64,000 nucleotides of DNA from G963678255 sp963678255 (GTDB taxonomy: Bacteria > Cloacimonadota > Cloacimonadia > Cloacimonadales > WRIO01): NCBI GenBank assembly GCA_963678255.2, contig CAXXTW010000002.1:1-64000 (forward strand), given 5' to 3'. Of the stretch, positions 35,273-45,480 are shown piece by piece. Numbering within the stretch: the first letter of the stretch is position 1; each line of letters starts with the position of its first letter. Position numbers and translations under genes: made by a program. Under the pieces are notes generated by a model. It was given only the letters and a program-made list of their open reading frames with translations. It had not been told where the DNA came from and did no database searches.

Positions 35273-36658
35273 ATGACAAAGATCGGACATGATTTTCCTG
35301 AAAATCCCAGAAAAACTCTGCTCCATGAAGCAGAAGAATGGTATCAGAATCTTTTAGTTGAAAGATTAGATCGTCCTTATCAAAATATCCAAAGAAGTAA
35401 TTTCGGTCAATACGATATGGCAATTCATTATTTGACTTCTGTTTTAGAAGAAGCTAAAGCTATTGAAAAAGTAGCCGTTTTTAATATAGATCATATGGCT
35501 CAAATAGAATTTTCAGGAAAAGATGCTTGTACACTTCTCCATCGTGTCATACCTGCAAATGTCGAAACAATGGCTATAGGACAATGTAAATATTCTTTAT
35601 TACTTAATCAGAATGGCTCTGTAAGAGATGATCTCATTGTGATGAGATTGGCTCAAGATAGGTTTATTATTGTTATTAATGCTGGACATGACTTGACAGG
35701 TCATGGCTTCGATCATGGTCATGAAGTGGATTTACTTTCCGATGCTGATTATATTCTTTCTTTCAAAAAAGTTGAAGAAGATGTCTCTGTTAATGATCTT
35801 TCCGATGAATATGTTAAAATTGATATTCAAGGCCCTCGTTCTATGAAAATTATCAGAGAACTCTATGGTGATAGTGTATTAAAAAATAGAAATAATCCAG
35901 ATAAATGGATGGGATTTTTCACTTTTAATGAATTTGAAAAAGACGGGCATCATTATATGATCAGTCGTACTGGCTATACCAATCGTTGGGGTTGGGAAAC
36001 TTATGTGCCAAAAGCAGTTGCTGTTAATGATTTTAAATTAATTGTTAATAAAGTTCTTGAAAATGATGGTTTATTAGTCGGGTTAGGCGGAAGAGATGAA
36101 AATCGTATTTCTGCTGGATATGTCGGATTACCTTTGATGGGACAAGAATATGATGGAAATCATACCCCTACTAATGCACCTCTCTTCGATGCTGCTATTG
36201 ATTTATCAAAAGATACTTTTGTTGGAAAAGAAGCCTTAATGATTGATAAAAAGAACCATGTTGATAAAAAAATGGTTTTAATCATTTCTGAAGGTAATGC
36301 TGTTGATAAAGCTGTTTATAAAGATGGAAAAAGATTAGGGTCAATTACTTCCAGTATCGTCTCTCCAAATGTTTCTCAGGAAAAACGTGAAGCTATAGGC
36401 TCAACTCGAAAAAATGTTCTTGCTGAAAATGGCACGGCAGCTATTGGTTTAGCTTGGCTATATAACAATCCTTTCGAAAAAGATGCAGATGGCAACGATA
36501 TTATGACTAAAGATGGGAAACCAATTAGAATTCCTGTTGAACTTTATAAAGAATCTAACGGACAAATAACCGGGAAACCAATTTTAGGCTTCATCTCTGC
36601 AGATGGTGTCAGCCCTGCTACTGCACCAAAAGCTCTGAAATCTATTGAAAACTTCTAA
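35273..36658 (+). CDS. GcvT-like aminomethyltransferase family protein
   Basis: This 461-residue protein has the folate-binding GcvT fold: VAVFNIDHMAQIEFSGKDA, then LLLNQNGSVRDDLIVMRL, ISRTGYTNRWGWETYVP and a C-terminal barrel (GSITSSIVSPN ... AIGLAWL). It is ~90 residues longer than typical GcvT because of an N-terminal extension and an insertion near the end (EKDADGNDIMTKDGKPIRIP). It probably demethylates or cleaves a one-carbon donor with tetrahydrofolate. No glycine-cleavage partners (P, H, L) are nearby, but metF lies downstream at 41.5 kb. The start at 35273 has AAGGAG 5 bases away. Substrate uncertain. Confidence 0.8.
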   Translation: MTKIGHDFPENPRKTLLHEAEEWYQNLLVERLDRPYQNIQRSNFGQYDMAIHYLTSVLEEAKAIEKVAVFNIDHMAQIEFSGKDACTLLHRVIPANVETMAIGQCKYSLLLNQNGSVRDDLIVMRLAQDRFIIVINAGHDLTGHGFDHGHEVDLLSDADYILSFKKVEEDVSVNDLSDEYVKIDIQGPRSMKIIRELYGDSVLKNRNNPDKWMGFFTFNEFEKDGHHYMISRTGYTNRWGWETYVPKAVAVNDFKLIVNKVLENDGLLVGLGGRDENRISAGYVGLPLMGQEYDGNHTPTNAPLFDAAIDLSKDTFVGKEALMIDKKNHVDKKMVLIISEGNAVDKAVYKDGKRLGSITSSIVSPNVSQEKREAIGSTRKNVLAENGTAAIGLAWLYNNPFEKDADGNDIMTKDGKPIRIPVELYKESNGQITGKPILGFISADGVSPATAPKALKSIENF

Positions 36659-36665
36659 GCTATTT

Positions 36666-36687
36666 AGTCGGTTATTCCCGACTTTTA
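36666..36687 (+). terminator. Weak hairpin between GcvT-like and DUF3467 genes
   Basis: AGTCGG/CCGACT with a 6-base loop and four T, 8 bp after the stop. It may attenuate read-through into the next gene. Confidence 0.5.
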
Positions 36688-36701
36688 AAGGAGATAATAA
36701 A

Positions 36702-37010
36702 ATGAATCAACCTCCACAGCAACAACTTAATGTGCAAATCGACCAACAGGTCGGTGAAGGAACTTATGCAAACTTCTTTATGATTGCAAACTCTCCTTCT
36801 GAATTTATCATTGACTTCGGTAGAATCGTTCCTGGAATTCCTAATGCAAAAATCTACAGTCGTGTGATAACCACTCCTCAACATGCAAAACAACTCCTTA
36901 AACTTCTTGAACAAAATATCGATGCTTTTGAAAAACAATTTGGTGAAATTAAAATCCCTAATCAAATGAATATCGATAATAAAAATATCGGTTTTCAACC
37001 TGCAAAATGA
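36702..37010 (+). CDS. DUF3467-family small protein
   Basis: This 102-residue protein is beta-rich: LNVQIDQQVGEGTYANFFMI, then SPSEFIIDFGRIVPGIP, AKIYSRVITTPQHAKQLLKLL and a helical ENIDAFEKQFGEI end. This matches DUF3467, a widespread small family of unknown function. The ATG at 36702 has AAAGGAG; a longer frame would run through the hairpin. It is followed by a strong terminator, so it is the last gene of this transcript. Confidence 0.75.
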   Translation: MNQPPQQQLNVQIDQQVGEGTYANFFMIANSPSEFIIDFGRIVPGIPNAKIYSRVITTPQHAKQLLKLLEQNIDAFEKQFGEIKIPNQMNIDNKNIGFQPAK

Positions 37011-37071
37011 TCTTTCTTGCTATGAAATAAACCGTTTATTTTTCACTAAATATTATTAATTTAATATCACC

Positions 37072-37096
37072 GAGACGCTTTCGAGCGTCTCTTTTG
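37072..37096 (+). terminator. Rho-independent terminator
   Basis: GAGACGCT-TTCG-AGCGTCTC followed by TTTTG. A stable tetraloop hairpin. Confidence 0.88.
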
Positions 37097-37353
37097 TTTG
37101 AACAATATGAAAGCTTTGTCTCATTCTGAATTTATATGTACAATCCCAAAATTAGATTAGCATCGATTATTTTTTACTATTTAGAAATCTATAAATTCTT
37201 CTCAAACAATAAGTAAAAATATTCAGAAATTGTCATTGACTTTATCAAAAAAATCTTTTTTAAGGTAATTAATAGAAAGAATATTTATAAAATAATCTGA
37301 ACGAAAGTCTGGGTTTTTTAATATATAGCTTAAAAAGAGATGGAGTTTAGTTA

Positions 37354-39225
37354 ATGCTTATAGGGGCTCAAAAAGAATATCAATATGATGTGATTGTTGT
37401 CGGAGCAGGTCATGCAGGCATTGAGGCAGCTATGGCTGTTGCAAAAATGGGAGCTAGAACTGCTTTGTTCACCATAAAATTGGAAGCAATAGGCAGAATG
37501 TCTTGTAACCCTACCGTTGGAGGTCCTGCAAAAGGTCACTTAGCTCGCGAAATTGATGCTTTAGGCGGTATGATCGGGCGTGTTGCCGATCAAACAGGGA
37601 TTCACTTCAGAATGCTTAATAAAAAAAAAGGACCTGCTGTATGGGCGCCTAGAACTCAAAATGACCGGTATGATTACGCCCTTACTATGAGAAACTATGT
37701 TGAAAATCAACCTAATCTTGATATTATTGAATCTTTGATTACTGAACTTATTTTTTCTGATAATCAAGAAAGTATAACGGGTGTCCGATCTATCATTGGA
37801 AAAGAATACTTCTCTCAAAAAGTAGTCTTGTCTAATGGTACTTTTTTAAAAGGAAAAATTCATGTGGGGAATGTTAGCTATTCTGGTGGCAGATCAGGGG
37901 AACCTTCTGATGATTTTATGTCCGATAGCCTTATTAGAGCTGGATTTAAAATTGCCAGATTTAAAACAGGTACGCCTCCTCGAGTAGATATTAACACTGT
38001 TGATTTTTCTAAAGTTGAAGAACAACCCGGTGATCTCGATCCTCAAGGTTTCTCTTTCTTTAATGATTTAAAACTTCAAAATAAAGTTTGCTGCTACTTA
38101 ACTCATACCAATGCTCTTACTCATCAGATTATTAAAGATAATTTACATAAGTCTTCACTATATGGTGGTTTTATTGAGGGGATTGGACCTCGATATTGCC
38201 CTTCTATAGAAGATAAAATTGTTAAGTTTTCTGAAAGAGATCAACATCATGTGTTTATCGAGCCTGAAGGTTTACATACCGTTGAAGCTTATGTTAATGG
38301 GATTTCTAATAGCCTCCCTCCTCAAATACAGGAAAATATTGTCCATTCAATTGCAGGGCTCGAAAATGCCTCTATAATGCGTTATGGCTATGCAATTGAA
38401 TATGACTATGTCTCTCCCGAAGAACTCTTGCCTACACTTGAAACTAAGAAGATTAGAGGCCTTTATTTGGCTGGCCAGATCAATGGAACTTCCGGCTATG
38501 AAGAAGCTGCCGCTCAAGGTATTTCTGCTGGCATCAATGCTGTCCTCTCTATCGATAAAAAGGATCCTTTAATCTTTGACCGTGCTCAATCTTATCTTGG
38601 CGTTTTAATCGATGATTTAGTCACTAAAGGTACGAATGAACCCTATCGCTTATTCACTTCCAGAGCAGAGTATCGCTTGTTCTTAAGACAGGATAATGCA
38701 GACGAACGGTTAATGCCCACAGGGTATCAATTAGGTTTAATCTCTGATGTGACCTGGCAAAGATTCCTTGAACAACAAGTGATTGTCCAAAGAGAATTGG
38801 AAATTTTAAAACAAACAACTTCACTAAAACATCCTTTGATCTCACAATCTACAAAACTATATAATATTTTAAAAAGACCTGAGTTTGATTTCTCTCAGTT
38901 AACTGAGTTCGGATATCAGTTACCTTCTGATTTATCTCCTCAAATTATTGATAAAATATCTATAGCTTGTAAGTATGAAGGATATTTGCACAGACAATTA
39001 GCTGATGTAGAAAAATTCGGGTATTTAGAACAATACAACTTAATTGAAGATTTAGATTATTCTCAAATTCAAGGAATATCTACTGAAGCCAAAGAAAAAT
39101 TTATTAAGATTAAACCTGTGAATTTAGGACAAGCTTCCAGAATTCCCGGCGTCAACTTTACCGATATTCAATCTGTGATGGTTTTTTTAAAAAAAATGAA
39201 TAAATTAATTAGAAGTACTGATTAA
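37354..39225 (+). CDS. mnmG: tRNA U34 carboxymethylaminomethyl synthesis enzyme MnmG (GidA)
   Basis: This 623-residue FAD enzyme works with MnmE to modify wobble uridine of tRNAs. The dinucleotide-binding motif VVGAGHAGIEAA is at 15-26. SCNPTVGGPAKGHLAREIDAL holds one catalytic Cys region. RFKTGTPPRVD, GLYLAGQINGTSGYEEAAAQ and RLFLRQDNADERL are family signatures, and the C-terminal helical domain ends normally (RIPGVNFTDIQSVMVFLKK). Full length and intact. It is followed 41 bp later by nrdJ. The ribosome site is weak (GATGGAG). Confidence 0.97.
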   Translation: MLIGAQKEYQYDVIVVGAGHAGIEAAMAVAKMGARTALFTIKLEAIGRMSCNPTVGGPAKGHLAREIDALGGMIGRVADQTGIHFRMLNKKKGPAVWAPRTQNDRYDYALTMRNYVENQPNLDIIESLITELIFSDNQESITGVRSIIGKEYFSQKVVLSNGTFLKGKIHVGNVSYSGGRSGEPSDDFMSDSLIRAGFKIARFKTGTPPRVDINTVDFSKVEEQPGDLDPQGFSFFNDLKLQNKVCCYLTHTNALTHQIIKDNLHKSSLYGGFIEGIGPRYCPSIEDKIVKFSERDQHHVFIEPEGLHTVEAYVNGISNSLPPQIQENIVHSIAGLENASIMRYGYAIEYDYVSPEELLPTLETKKIRGLYLAGQINGTSGYEEAAAQGISAGINAVLSIDKKDPLIFDRAQSYLGVLIDDLVTKGTNEPYRLFTSRAEYRLFLRQDNADERLMPTGYQLGLISDVTWQRFLEQQVIVQRELEILKQTTSLKHPLISQSTKLYNILKRPEFDFSQLTEFGYQLPSDLSPQIIDKISIACKYEGYLHRQLADVEKFGYLEQYNLIEDLDYSQIQGISTEAKEKFIKIKPVNLGQASRIPGVNFTDIQSVMVFLKKMNKLIRSTD

Positions 39226-39266
39226 TAATTTAAGTACAAATAAATATATAAATTTGAGGAGTAGTT

Positions 39267-41519
39267 ATGGAATTGACAGGTAATGCATTAACTGTTTTAG
39301 AAAAAAGATATTTCAAAAAAAATGATCAGGGTGTAATCATGGAAAATTGGGATTCCATGTTAGAAAGAGTCGCCTCTGATATTTGTTCAAATGACCCTGA
39401 TAAGAAAAAACAATATATTGACCTTATGAATTCCGGTGCTTTTTTACCTAATTCACCTACTTTAATGAACGCTGGAAATGATTTACAACAACTCTCAGCC
39501 TGTTTTGTCCTGCCAATTGAAGATAGTATGGAAAGTATTTTTAATACCATCAAAAACGCTGCTCTTATCCATAAAAGTGGCGGTGGTACAGGTTTTAGCT
39601 TTTCTCGCTTAAGAGAAGCAAATGCTCGTGTTAAAACGACTAGTGGTGTGTCTAGTGGTCCTCTTTCTTTTTTAAAAGTCTTTAACTCAGCTACTGATGC
39701 TGTGAAACAAGGTGGCACGAGAAGAGGCGCTAATATGGCTATCTTAAGCGTTACTCATCCTCAAATTCTCGAATTTATTACTTGCAAAGAAGATAATAAG
39801 GATTTAACTAATTTTAATATCTCGGTCGCTGTTACTGAACAGTTTATGCAAGCTGTCTATCAAGATGCAGAATATGATTTGATCTCTCCAAACACTAAAC
39901 TAACTGTTAAAAAATTGAAAGCTCGTGATGTCTTCACTCTAATGGTTGAGATGGCTCATAAAAATGGTGAACCCGGTATTATTTTTATTGATAAAGTAAA
40001 TATGTTCAATCCTACACCTCATATAGGAGAGATTGAATCGACAAACCCTTGTGGTGAACAACCTTTACTTCCTAATGAAGCTTGCAATTTAGGCTCTATT
40101 AATCTAAACGAAATTATTGAAAATAATGCAATAAATTGGGATAAACTAAAAAATATTGTACAATTAAGCGTCGAATTTCTCGATGATGTTATTGATCGTT
40201 CAAATTTCCCTCTGCCTGAAATTGATCTCATGGTAAAATCAAATAGAAAAATTGGCTTGGGTATTATGGGATGGGCTGATATTCTTTACCGCCTAAACAT
40301 CCCTTATGATAGTCAGGAAGCTTTAGATCTCGCTGAAGAAATCATGGAACATATTGATTTTTATGGTAAAGTGCAATCTGTTGAATTGGCTAAAAGAAAA
40401 GGAGCTTTCCCTAATTTTGTCGGTAGTATTTATGAAAAAGGAAACCTTGAACGCACTCATTTAAAATGTGATTGGGATAAACTTAATAAAGATATCGCTG
40501 AATTTGGTTTAAGAAATGCCACGATTACTACCATTGCACCTACTGGTACGATTAGTATGATTCTAAATTCTTCCGGTGGTATTGAACCTCAATTCTCTCT
40601 CGTTTATATCAAACAGGTTATGGATGGCGAAAAACTCCTGTACATTAACCCTTGGTTTGAAGAAGCTATGAAACGCGAAAAATTATTTACTAATGAACTC
40701 ATGGAAAAAGTAGCTGAAACCGGTTCTTTACATAATATTGATGAAATCCCCGATTCTATTAAGAAAATATTCGTTACTTCTCATGATATAAAACCAGAAT
40801 GGCATATCAAAATGCAGGCTGCTTTCCAAAAATATACCGATAATGCTGTCTCAAAAACTATTAATTTCCCGAACACTGCTACAAAAGAAGATATTCGAAT
40901 TGCTTTTGAAACCGCTTGGCTTCTTGGATGTAAAGGTGTAACTGTTTATAGAGATGGTTCTCGTGAAAACCAGGTTTTACACGTAGGTTCAAAAACGATT
41001 GAAGATAAAAAAGATCAATCTCATCGCGTTGTTCCCAGAACAAGACCTGAAATTACTACTGGGATTACTCAACGTATTGAAACTGGATGTGGTCATTTAT
41101 ACGTAACCATTAATTCTGATGAAAATGGACCTTGTGAAGTTTTCACGCAAATGGGTAAAGTGGGGGGATGCGCTTCTGCTCAATTAGAAGCTTTAGCTCG
41201 CTTAGCCTCTTTATCTCTCAGAGCTAATGTTAAATTAGAGTCTATTATCAGACAACTAAAATCCATTCGTTGCCCTTCTCCTATGTGGTATAAAGGAAAA
41301 ATGATTACTTCTTGTGCCGATGCAATTGCTTATTCTCTCGAAACATATCTTCAAATTCAAAATGATGGAACCGCTCCCTCTATGATTAAACCTCAGGAGA
41401 ATGTTAAATCGATCGTTAATGTCACCAAAATGAATGCAACTTGCCCAGACTGTGGAAGCTCAATTGAATTTGGCGAAGGTTGTATGAAATGTAATTCCTG
41501 CGGTTGGTCTAAATGCTAA
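39267..41519 (+). CDS. nrdJ: Adenosylcobalamin-dependent (class II) ribonucleotide reductase
   Basis: This 750-residue enzyme makes deoxyribonucleotides without oxygen dependence. It has FLPNSPTLMNAG (59-70), the redox Cys in LSACFVLPIEDS (79), SGGGTGFSFSRLR, and the active-site N260-P-C262-G-E264 loop followed by PNEACNLGSINL. TITTIAPTGTISMI binds phosphate. The C-terminus is a zinc ribbon (CPDCGSSIEFGEGCMKCNSC) that carries the regenerating cysteines. The ATG has GAGGAG. It lies between mnmG and metF with short gaps and probably shares their transcript. A class II enzyme fits an anaerobe or facultative organism able to obtain B12. Confidence 0.96.
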   Translation: MELTGNALTVLEKRYFKKNDQGVIMENWDSMLERVASDICSNDPDKKKQYIDLMNSGAFLPNSPTLMNAGNDLQQLSACFVLPIEDSMESIFNTIKNAALIHKSGGGTGFSFSRLREANARVKTTSGVSSGPLSFLKVFNSATDAVKQGGTRRGANMAILSVTHPQILEFITCKEDNKDLTNFNISVAVTEQFMQAVYQDAEYDLISPNTKLTVKKLKARDVFTLMVEMAHKNGEPGIIFIDKVNMFNPTPHIGEIESTNPCGEQPLLPNEACNLGSINLNEIIENNAINWDKLKNIVQLSVEFLDDVIDRSNFPLPEIDLMVKSNRKIGLGIMGWADILYRLNIPYDSQEALDLAEEIMEHIDFYGKVQSVELAKRKGAFPNFVGSIYEKGNLERTHLKCDWDKLNKDIAEFGLRNATITTIAPTGTISMILNSSGGIEPQFSLVYIKQVMDGEKLLYINPWFEEAMKREKLFTNELMEKVAETGSLHNIDEIPDSIKKIFVTSHDIKPEWHIKMQAAFQKYTDNAVSKTINFPNTATKEDIRIAFETAWLLGCKGVTVYRDGSRENQVLHVGSKTIEDKKDQSHRVVPRTRPEITTGITQRIETGCGHLYVTINSDENGPCEVFTQMGKVGGCASAQLEALARLASLSLRANVKLESIIRQLKSIRCPSPMWYKGKMITSCADAIAYSLETYLQIQNDGTAPSMIKPQENVKSIVNVTKMNATCPDCGSSIEFGEGCMKCNSCGWSKC

Positions 41520-41544
41520 TCTCTAAAATTAAGGAGGATACTCT

Positions 41545-42513
41545 ATGAAAGTAACTGATCTTATTAAAAACCAGAATAAACCCTTTTATTCTATTGAAAT
41601 TACTCCTCCCTTAAAAATAAAATCTATTCAATCTATCTTTAATACGATTGAAAGGATTATGCCCTATGATCCTAAATTTATCAATATAACCTATCATCAA
41701 CAGGCAATTTCTCTTGAAGAAATCGATGGTATTCCTACTAAAGTCATTTATCAAAAACATGCTAGCACAGTAGGTGTTTGCTCTGCTATTAAATATCATT
41801 TCAATATCGAAGTCGTTCCTCATTTCATTTGTGGCGGTTTTAATAAAATTGATACTGAAGATGCGCTCTTTGACTTAATGTTTTTAGGCTTAGACAATAT
41901 CTTAGCCTTAAGAGGTGATCCTCGTAAAGGACAAGATCATTTTACCTCTGAATTAATGGGACATTCAAATGCTGGTAGTTTAGTCAGACAAATTAAAGCT
42001 ATGAATGAAAGTCAATATATTCACACTCTTTGCCCTGATGAACCTATCGATTTCTGTGTCGGTGTGGCAGGGTATCCTGAAAAACACCATGAAGCTGATA
42101 CTTTAGATGAGGATATTAAATTCTTAAAAGAAAAGGTAGATGCCGGTGCTGACTACATTGTTACACAAATGTTTTTTGATTTTGATTTATTTGTCACATG
42201 GGTTAATAAATGTAGAGAAGCTGGTATCACAGTTCCTATCATTCCCGGATTAAAACCCATTACAAAGAAAAAACAAGTCAGACGCTTAGCTCAAAATTTC
42301 CATCTCCATATGCCTGATGATCTCGTTCAAAAAATGGATAATTCTGTTGGTGCTAATGATGCTTATGAAATTGGAATTGAGTTTATGGCTGATTTGTGTA
42401 TTAACTTAATTAATTTCGGTGTCCCTGGTCTTCATTTCTTTACTATGGGGAATGGGGAAGATGTCGCTGAAGTTCTAAAAAGATTAAATAATAAATTATA
42501 TAAAGAGGTGTAA
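41545..42513 (+). CDS. metF: Methylenetetrahydrofolate reductase
   Basis: This 322-residue TIM-barrel flavoenzyme reduces 5,10-methylene-THF to 5-methyl-THF. Family features include YSIEITPP (16-23), VVPHFICGGF, LALRGDPRKGQ (the flavin/folate loop), GVAGYPEKH with the conserved catalytic region, ADYIVTQMFFD, and PIIPGLKPITKKKQV. AAGGAGG precedes the ATG. Its stop directly abuts the ATG of guaA, so they are coupled. With the B12-dependent reductase upstream it points to active one-carbon/B12 metabolism. The product would feed methionine synthase or a methyl branch. Confidence 0.95.
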   Translation: MKVTDLIKNQNKPFYSIEITPPLKIKSIQSIFNTIERIMPYDPKFINITYHQQAISLEEIDGIPTKVIYQKHASTVGVCSAIKYHFNIEVVPHFICGGFNKIDTEDALFDLMFLGLDNILALRGDPRKGQDHFTSELMGHSNAGSLVRQIKAMNESQYIHTLCPDEPIDFCVGVAGYPEKHHEADTLDEDIKFLKEKVDAGADYIVTQMFFDFDLFVTWVNKCREAGITVPIIPGLKPITKKKQVRRLAQNFHLHMPDDLVQKMDNSVGANDAYEIGIEFMADLCINLINFGVPGLHFFTMGNGEDVAEVLKRLNNKLYKEV

Positions 42514-44052
42514 ATGGCTCATGAGTTAGCACTAATCTTGGATTTTGGCTCACAATATACTCAGCTGATTGCTAAAGAAATTAGAAAAATGGAGATCTAT
42601 TGTGAAATAGTTCCTTGTACTATGGATTATGATGAAATTATCAAAAAACAGCCTAAAGCTCTTATTCTCTCCGGAAGTCCATATAGCGTCTATAAAGAAG
42701 ATGCGCCTAAAATTGATAAACGCCTTCTGGATGGATCTCTTCCTGTATTGGGTATCTGTTATGGTATGCAATTAATGGTTACCTTATTAGGAGGGACTGT
42801 TGAAAAATTTGATAAAAAAGAGTATGGTTATGCTAAAATCTTTATTGATAATCATGATTCTTTATTTAAAAACTTAGAAAACGAAGAACAGGTTTGGATG
42901 AGTCATGGTGACTCTGTCTCCGCTTTTCCTGATTGCTTCAAAGTAATAGCTCACTCGGATAATTCTCCTTATGTTGCAATTGCTCATCTTTCCAAACCAC
43001 TATTTGCTTTGCAATTTCATCCTGAAGTCGTGCATACTGTCAATGGTTCAAAAATGATTGAAAACTTCTTGATTACCATTAGCGGTTTTAAAAAAGACTG
43101 GACTCCTGTCTCCTATATCGATTATACCATTGATCATACTCGTAAATTAGTCGGTAATGATAGCGTTATCCTCGGATTAAGCGGTGGGGTTGATTCTTCT
43201 GTCGCTGCAGCTCTTATTTACAAAGCAATTGGTAATAAATTAATACCTATTTTTGTTAATACTGGATTATTAAGAAAAAATGAAGTTGAAGAAGTTGAAA
43301 ATTTCTTTAATAAAGAGTTTGGTATGAATTTGATCACGATTCATGCTGAAGATGAATTCTTGACAAACTTAAAAGGAATTAATGATCCTGAAGAAAAAAG
43401 AAAAATAATCGGGAAAACCTTTGTGGATATTTTTGAAAGAGAAGCTCTAAAAGTCAAAGATGCCAAATGGCTGGCTCAAGGTACCTTATACCCTGATGTT
43501 ATTGAATCCGTTTCTTTTAAAGGTCCCTCTGCTACCATAAAATCTCATCATAATGTCGGGGGCTTGCCTGAAAAAATGAATCTAACACTCCTTGAACCTT
43601 TACGTGAACTTTTTAAAGATGAAGTTAGAACCGTTGGGAAAAAACTGGGGTTGCCTGATCATATGGTTCAGAGACACCCTTTCCCTGGACCTGGTTTAGC
43701 GATCAGAATCATCGGTGATATCACACCTGAAAAGGTTGCTTTATTACAGGAAATCGATACTATCTTTATCGAAGAACTCCATAAAAATAATTTATACAAT
43801 CAAGTGTGGCAAGCTTTTTCTGTTTTATTACCTATTCACACTGTCGGGGTTATGGGTGACGAAAGAACCTATGACCAAGTGTGTGCTTTGCGCGCCGTCA
43901 CCTCTGTGGATGGTATGACTGCTGATTGGGCTGAACTTCCCTATGACTTTCTTAAAAAAGTCTCAAGTCGTATTATTAACGAAGTCAAAGGTGTCAATCG
44001 AGTATGCTATGACATCAGTTCTAAACCTCCTGCTACGATTGAATGGGAATAA
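42514..44052 (+). CDS. guaA: GMP synthase (glutamine-hydrolysing)
   Basis: This 512-residue enzyme converts XMP to GMP. The N-terminal class I amidotransferase has C82 in GICYGMQ, H169 and E171 in FHPEV. The ATP-pyrophosphatase domain has the P-loop LSGGVDSS (222-229), and the C-terminal dimerisation domain ends RVCYDISSKPPATIEWE, the canonical terminus. Complete. GAGGTG serves as ribosome site inside the end of metF. Strong terminator follows. Confidence 0.97.
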   Translation: MAHELALILDFGSQYTQLIAKEIRKMEIYCEIVPCTMDYDEIIKKQPKALILSGSPYSVYKEDAPKIDKRLLDGSLPVLGICYGMQLMVTLLGGTVEKFDKKEYGYAKIFIDNHDSLFKNLENEEQVWMSHGDSVSAFPDCFKVIAHSDNSPYVAIAHLSKPLFALQFHPEVVHTVNGSKMIENFLITISGFKKDWTPVSYIDYTIDHTRKLVGNDSVILGLSGGVDSSVAAALIYKAIGNKLIPIFVNTGLLRKNEVEEVENFFNKEFGMNLITIHAEDEFLTNLKGINDPEEKRKIIGKTFVDIFEREALKVKDAKWLAQGTLYPDVIESVSFKGPSATIKSHHNVGGLPEKMNLTLLEPLRELFKDEVRTVGKKLGLPDHMVQRHPFPGPGLAIRIIGDITPEKVALLQEIDTIFIEELHKNNLYNQVWQAFSVLLPIHTVGVMGDERTYDQVCALRAVTSVDGMTADWAELPYDFLKKVSSRIINEVKGVNRVCYDISSKPPATIEWE

Positions 44053-44062
44053 TATAGTTTTT

Positions 44063-44087
44063 AAGCGGGGAATACCCCGCTTTTTTT
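44063..44087 (+). terminator. Rho-independent terminator of guaA
   Basis: AAGCGGGG-AAT-ACCCCGCTT followed by T7; also positioned to end the converging hydrolase gene. Confidence 0.9.
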
Positions 44088-44089
44088 AT

Positions 44090-45166
44090 TTATAACCTTT
44101 TTAAAAATTCTTTCGGATTTGTTTCTGAAATCAGAGTAAAGAGCTCTTCCCCTAGAAAACATCGTAAATCTATACTAAATTGCTTTTCATGACCACTTTG
44201 TTGTACCATATAATAATCCGATCCAAATAATATCTTCTTCTGATAATTTATGTCGGATAAATGTACTTTTAATATACAGCATAAAGAATTGTTCTGCATA
44301 GTATAAGCTAGATCTGTATATGCATTTGGATATACTTTAACTATGTTTTTAATAATATTAAACCAGTTTTCTTTGTAATTAATATCTGGCGAATCATCCA
44401 TATATCTCTCCCATTCTGTATCTCCTCCAAAATGTGCTAAACATACATTCAAATTTGGAAATTCTTGTAACATTCTATGATAATTATTAGGATGAGAAAA
44501 AATATTGCAGATATCTCTTTTTGAAGACCCCTTTACTAATCTCCTGTGTTCTTCTCGAAGCAATAAAACAATTTTTGATATCTCACTTTTATTATAGATG
44601 CCTCCTTTGGAACAATGTGCAGTGACTGGTAACTTTTTTGATTCTAAATACTTCCATAATGGTTTCAATCTTTCATCATCAGGATAATATCCTAACGCCG
44701 GATAGATCTTGATTCCTGAAAATCCATATTCCTCAATATATTTCTTTACAATATCCAATAAATTTGGTCTTCTTGGGTCTGCAAATATAAAGGGCATGAC
44801 CTGTTCAGGAAATTCCTTCTTTAATAATACTAATTCATCTAATTGATCTATAAAAGATTTTCTCGGATCTTGACAGCCCATATAAGCTAAATCTAAACTA
44901 TGAATGATAAATTTTGTGTCATCAGGATAGCATCTACTCACATTTTCGAATATTTCCTTTTGTGTCTTTTTTGACCCTATTTGTAAAAACGCTGAGTAAT
45001 GATCAAATAGATCATCATGGTTAAAAGGAATCACATTCTTCAATAATTTTGTTAAAGTAGTCGTAAATTTGTATTTAGCTAATAACTTAGACAATCCAAA
45101 AGGAATGAATTTTATTGGTACATGATCAAGAGTTAGTGTGTGAATATGACAATTATGAATCTGCAT
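44090..45166 (-). CDS. Amidohydrolase-2-type metal-dependent hydrolase
   Basis: This 358-residue TIM-barrel protein has the metal ligands NCHIHT near the start, a central SGIKIYPALGYYP strand, PVTAHCSKGG (metal His), VCLAHFGGD (metal His) and LFGSDYYM (metal Asp). These are the amidohydrolase-2 family pattern, which includes decarboxylases and lactonases. AGGAGAGG precedes the ATG. It has no co-transcribed neighbour. Substrate unknown. The central insertion of ~80 residues before the barrel strand is longer than in typical members. Confidence 0.8.
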   Translation of the reverse strand: MQIHNCHIHTLTLDHVPIKFIPFGLSKLLAKYKFTTTLTKLLKNVIPFNHDDLFDHYSAFLQIGSKKTQKEIFENVSRCYPDDTKFIIHSLDLAYMGCQDPRKSFIDQLDELVLLKKEFPEQVMPFIFADPRRPNLLDIVKKYIEEYGFSGIKIYPALGYYPDDERLKPLWKYLESKKLPVTAHCSKGGIYNKSEISKIVLLLREEHRRLVKGSSKRDICNIFSHPNNYHRMLQEFPNLNVCLAHFGGDTEWERYMDDSPDINYKENWFNIIKNIVKVYPNAYTDLAYTMQNNSLCCILKVHLSDINYQKKILFGSDYYMVQQSGHEKQFSIDLRCFLGEELFTLISETNPKEFLKRL

Positions 45167-45480
45167 GATTACCTCTCCTTATTTTCAAAAATATGATTTC
45201 GAAACTATATACTTTTAAAAAATAAAAGTCAAGATAATTATTTTTATATTTTAGAGTATCTTTTACTTAATGAATATGTTAAACAAATAATATATTATCA
45301 TAATATATATTCTTATTATTTTTAAATTAAAATATTCCTTTCTCAATGATTTCTCATTCCCTACTCATAGCTTACTCCTTCCTTGGAGTTCATTAATAAA
45401 TTTATCAAAAAATTCTAAGTTTTTTCTAATATAAAAAATATTTGTTTACAATTTATATCTTACATGATACCAAATACTTA
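45167..45480. other. Intergenic, AT-rich, nothing recognised
   Basis: About 310 bp between the hydrolase gene and the repeat array; must include the hydrolase promoter but no clear consensus was identified. Confidence 0.4.
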
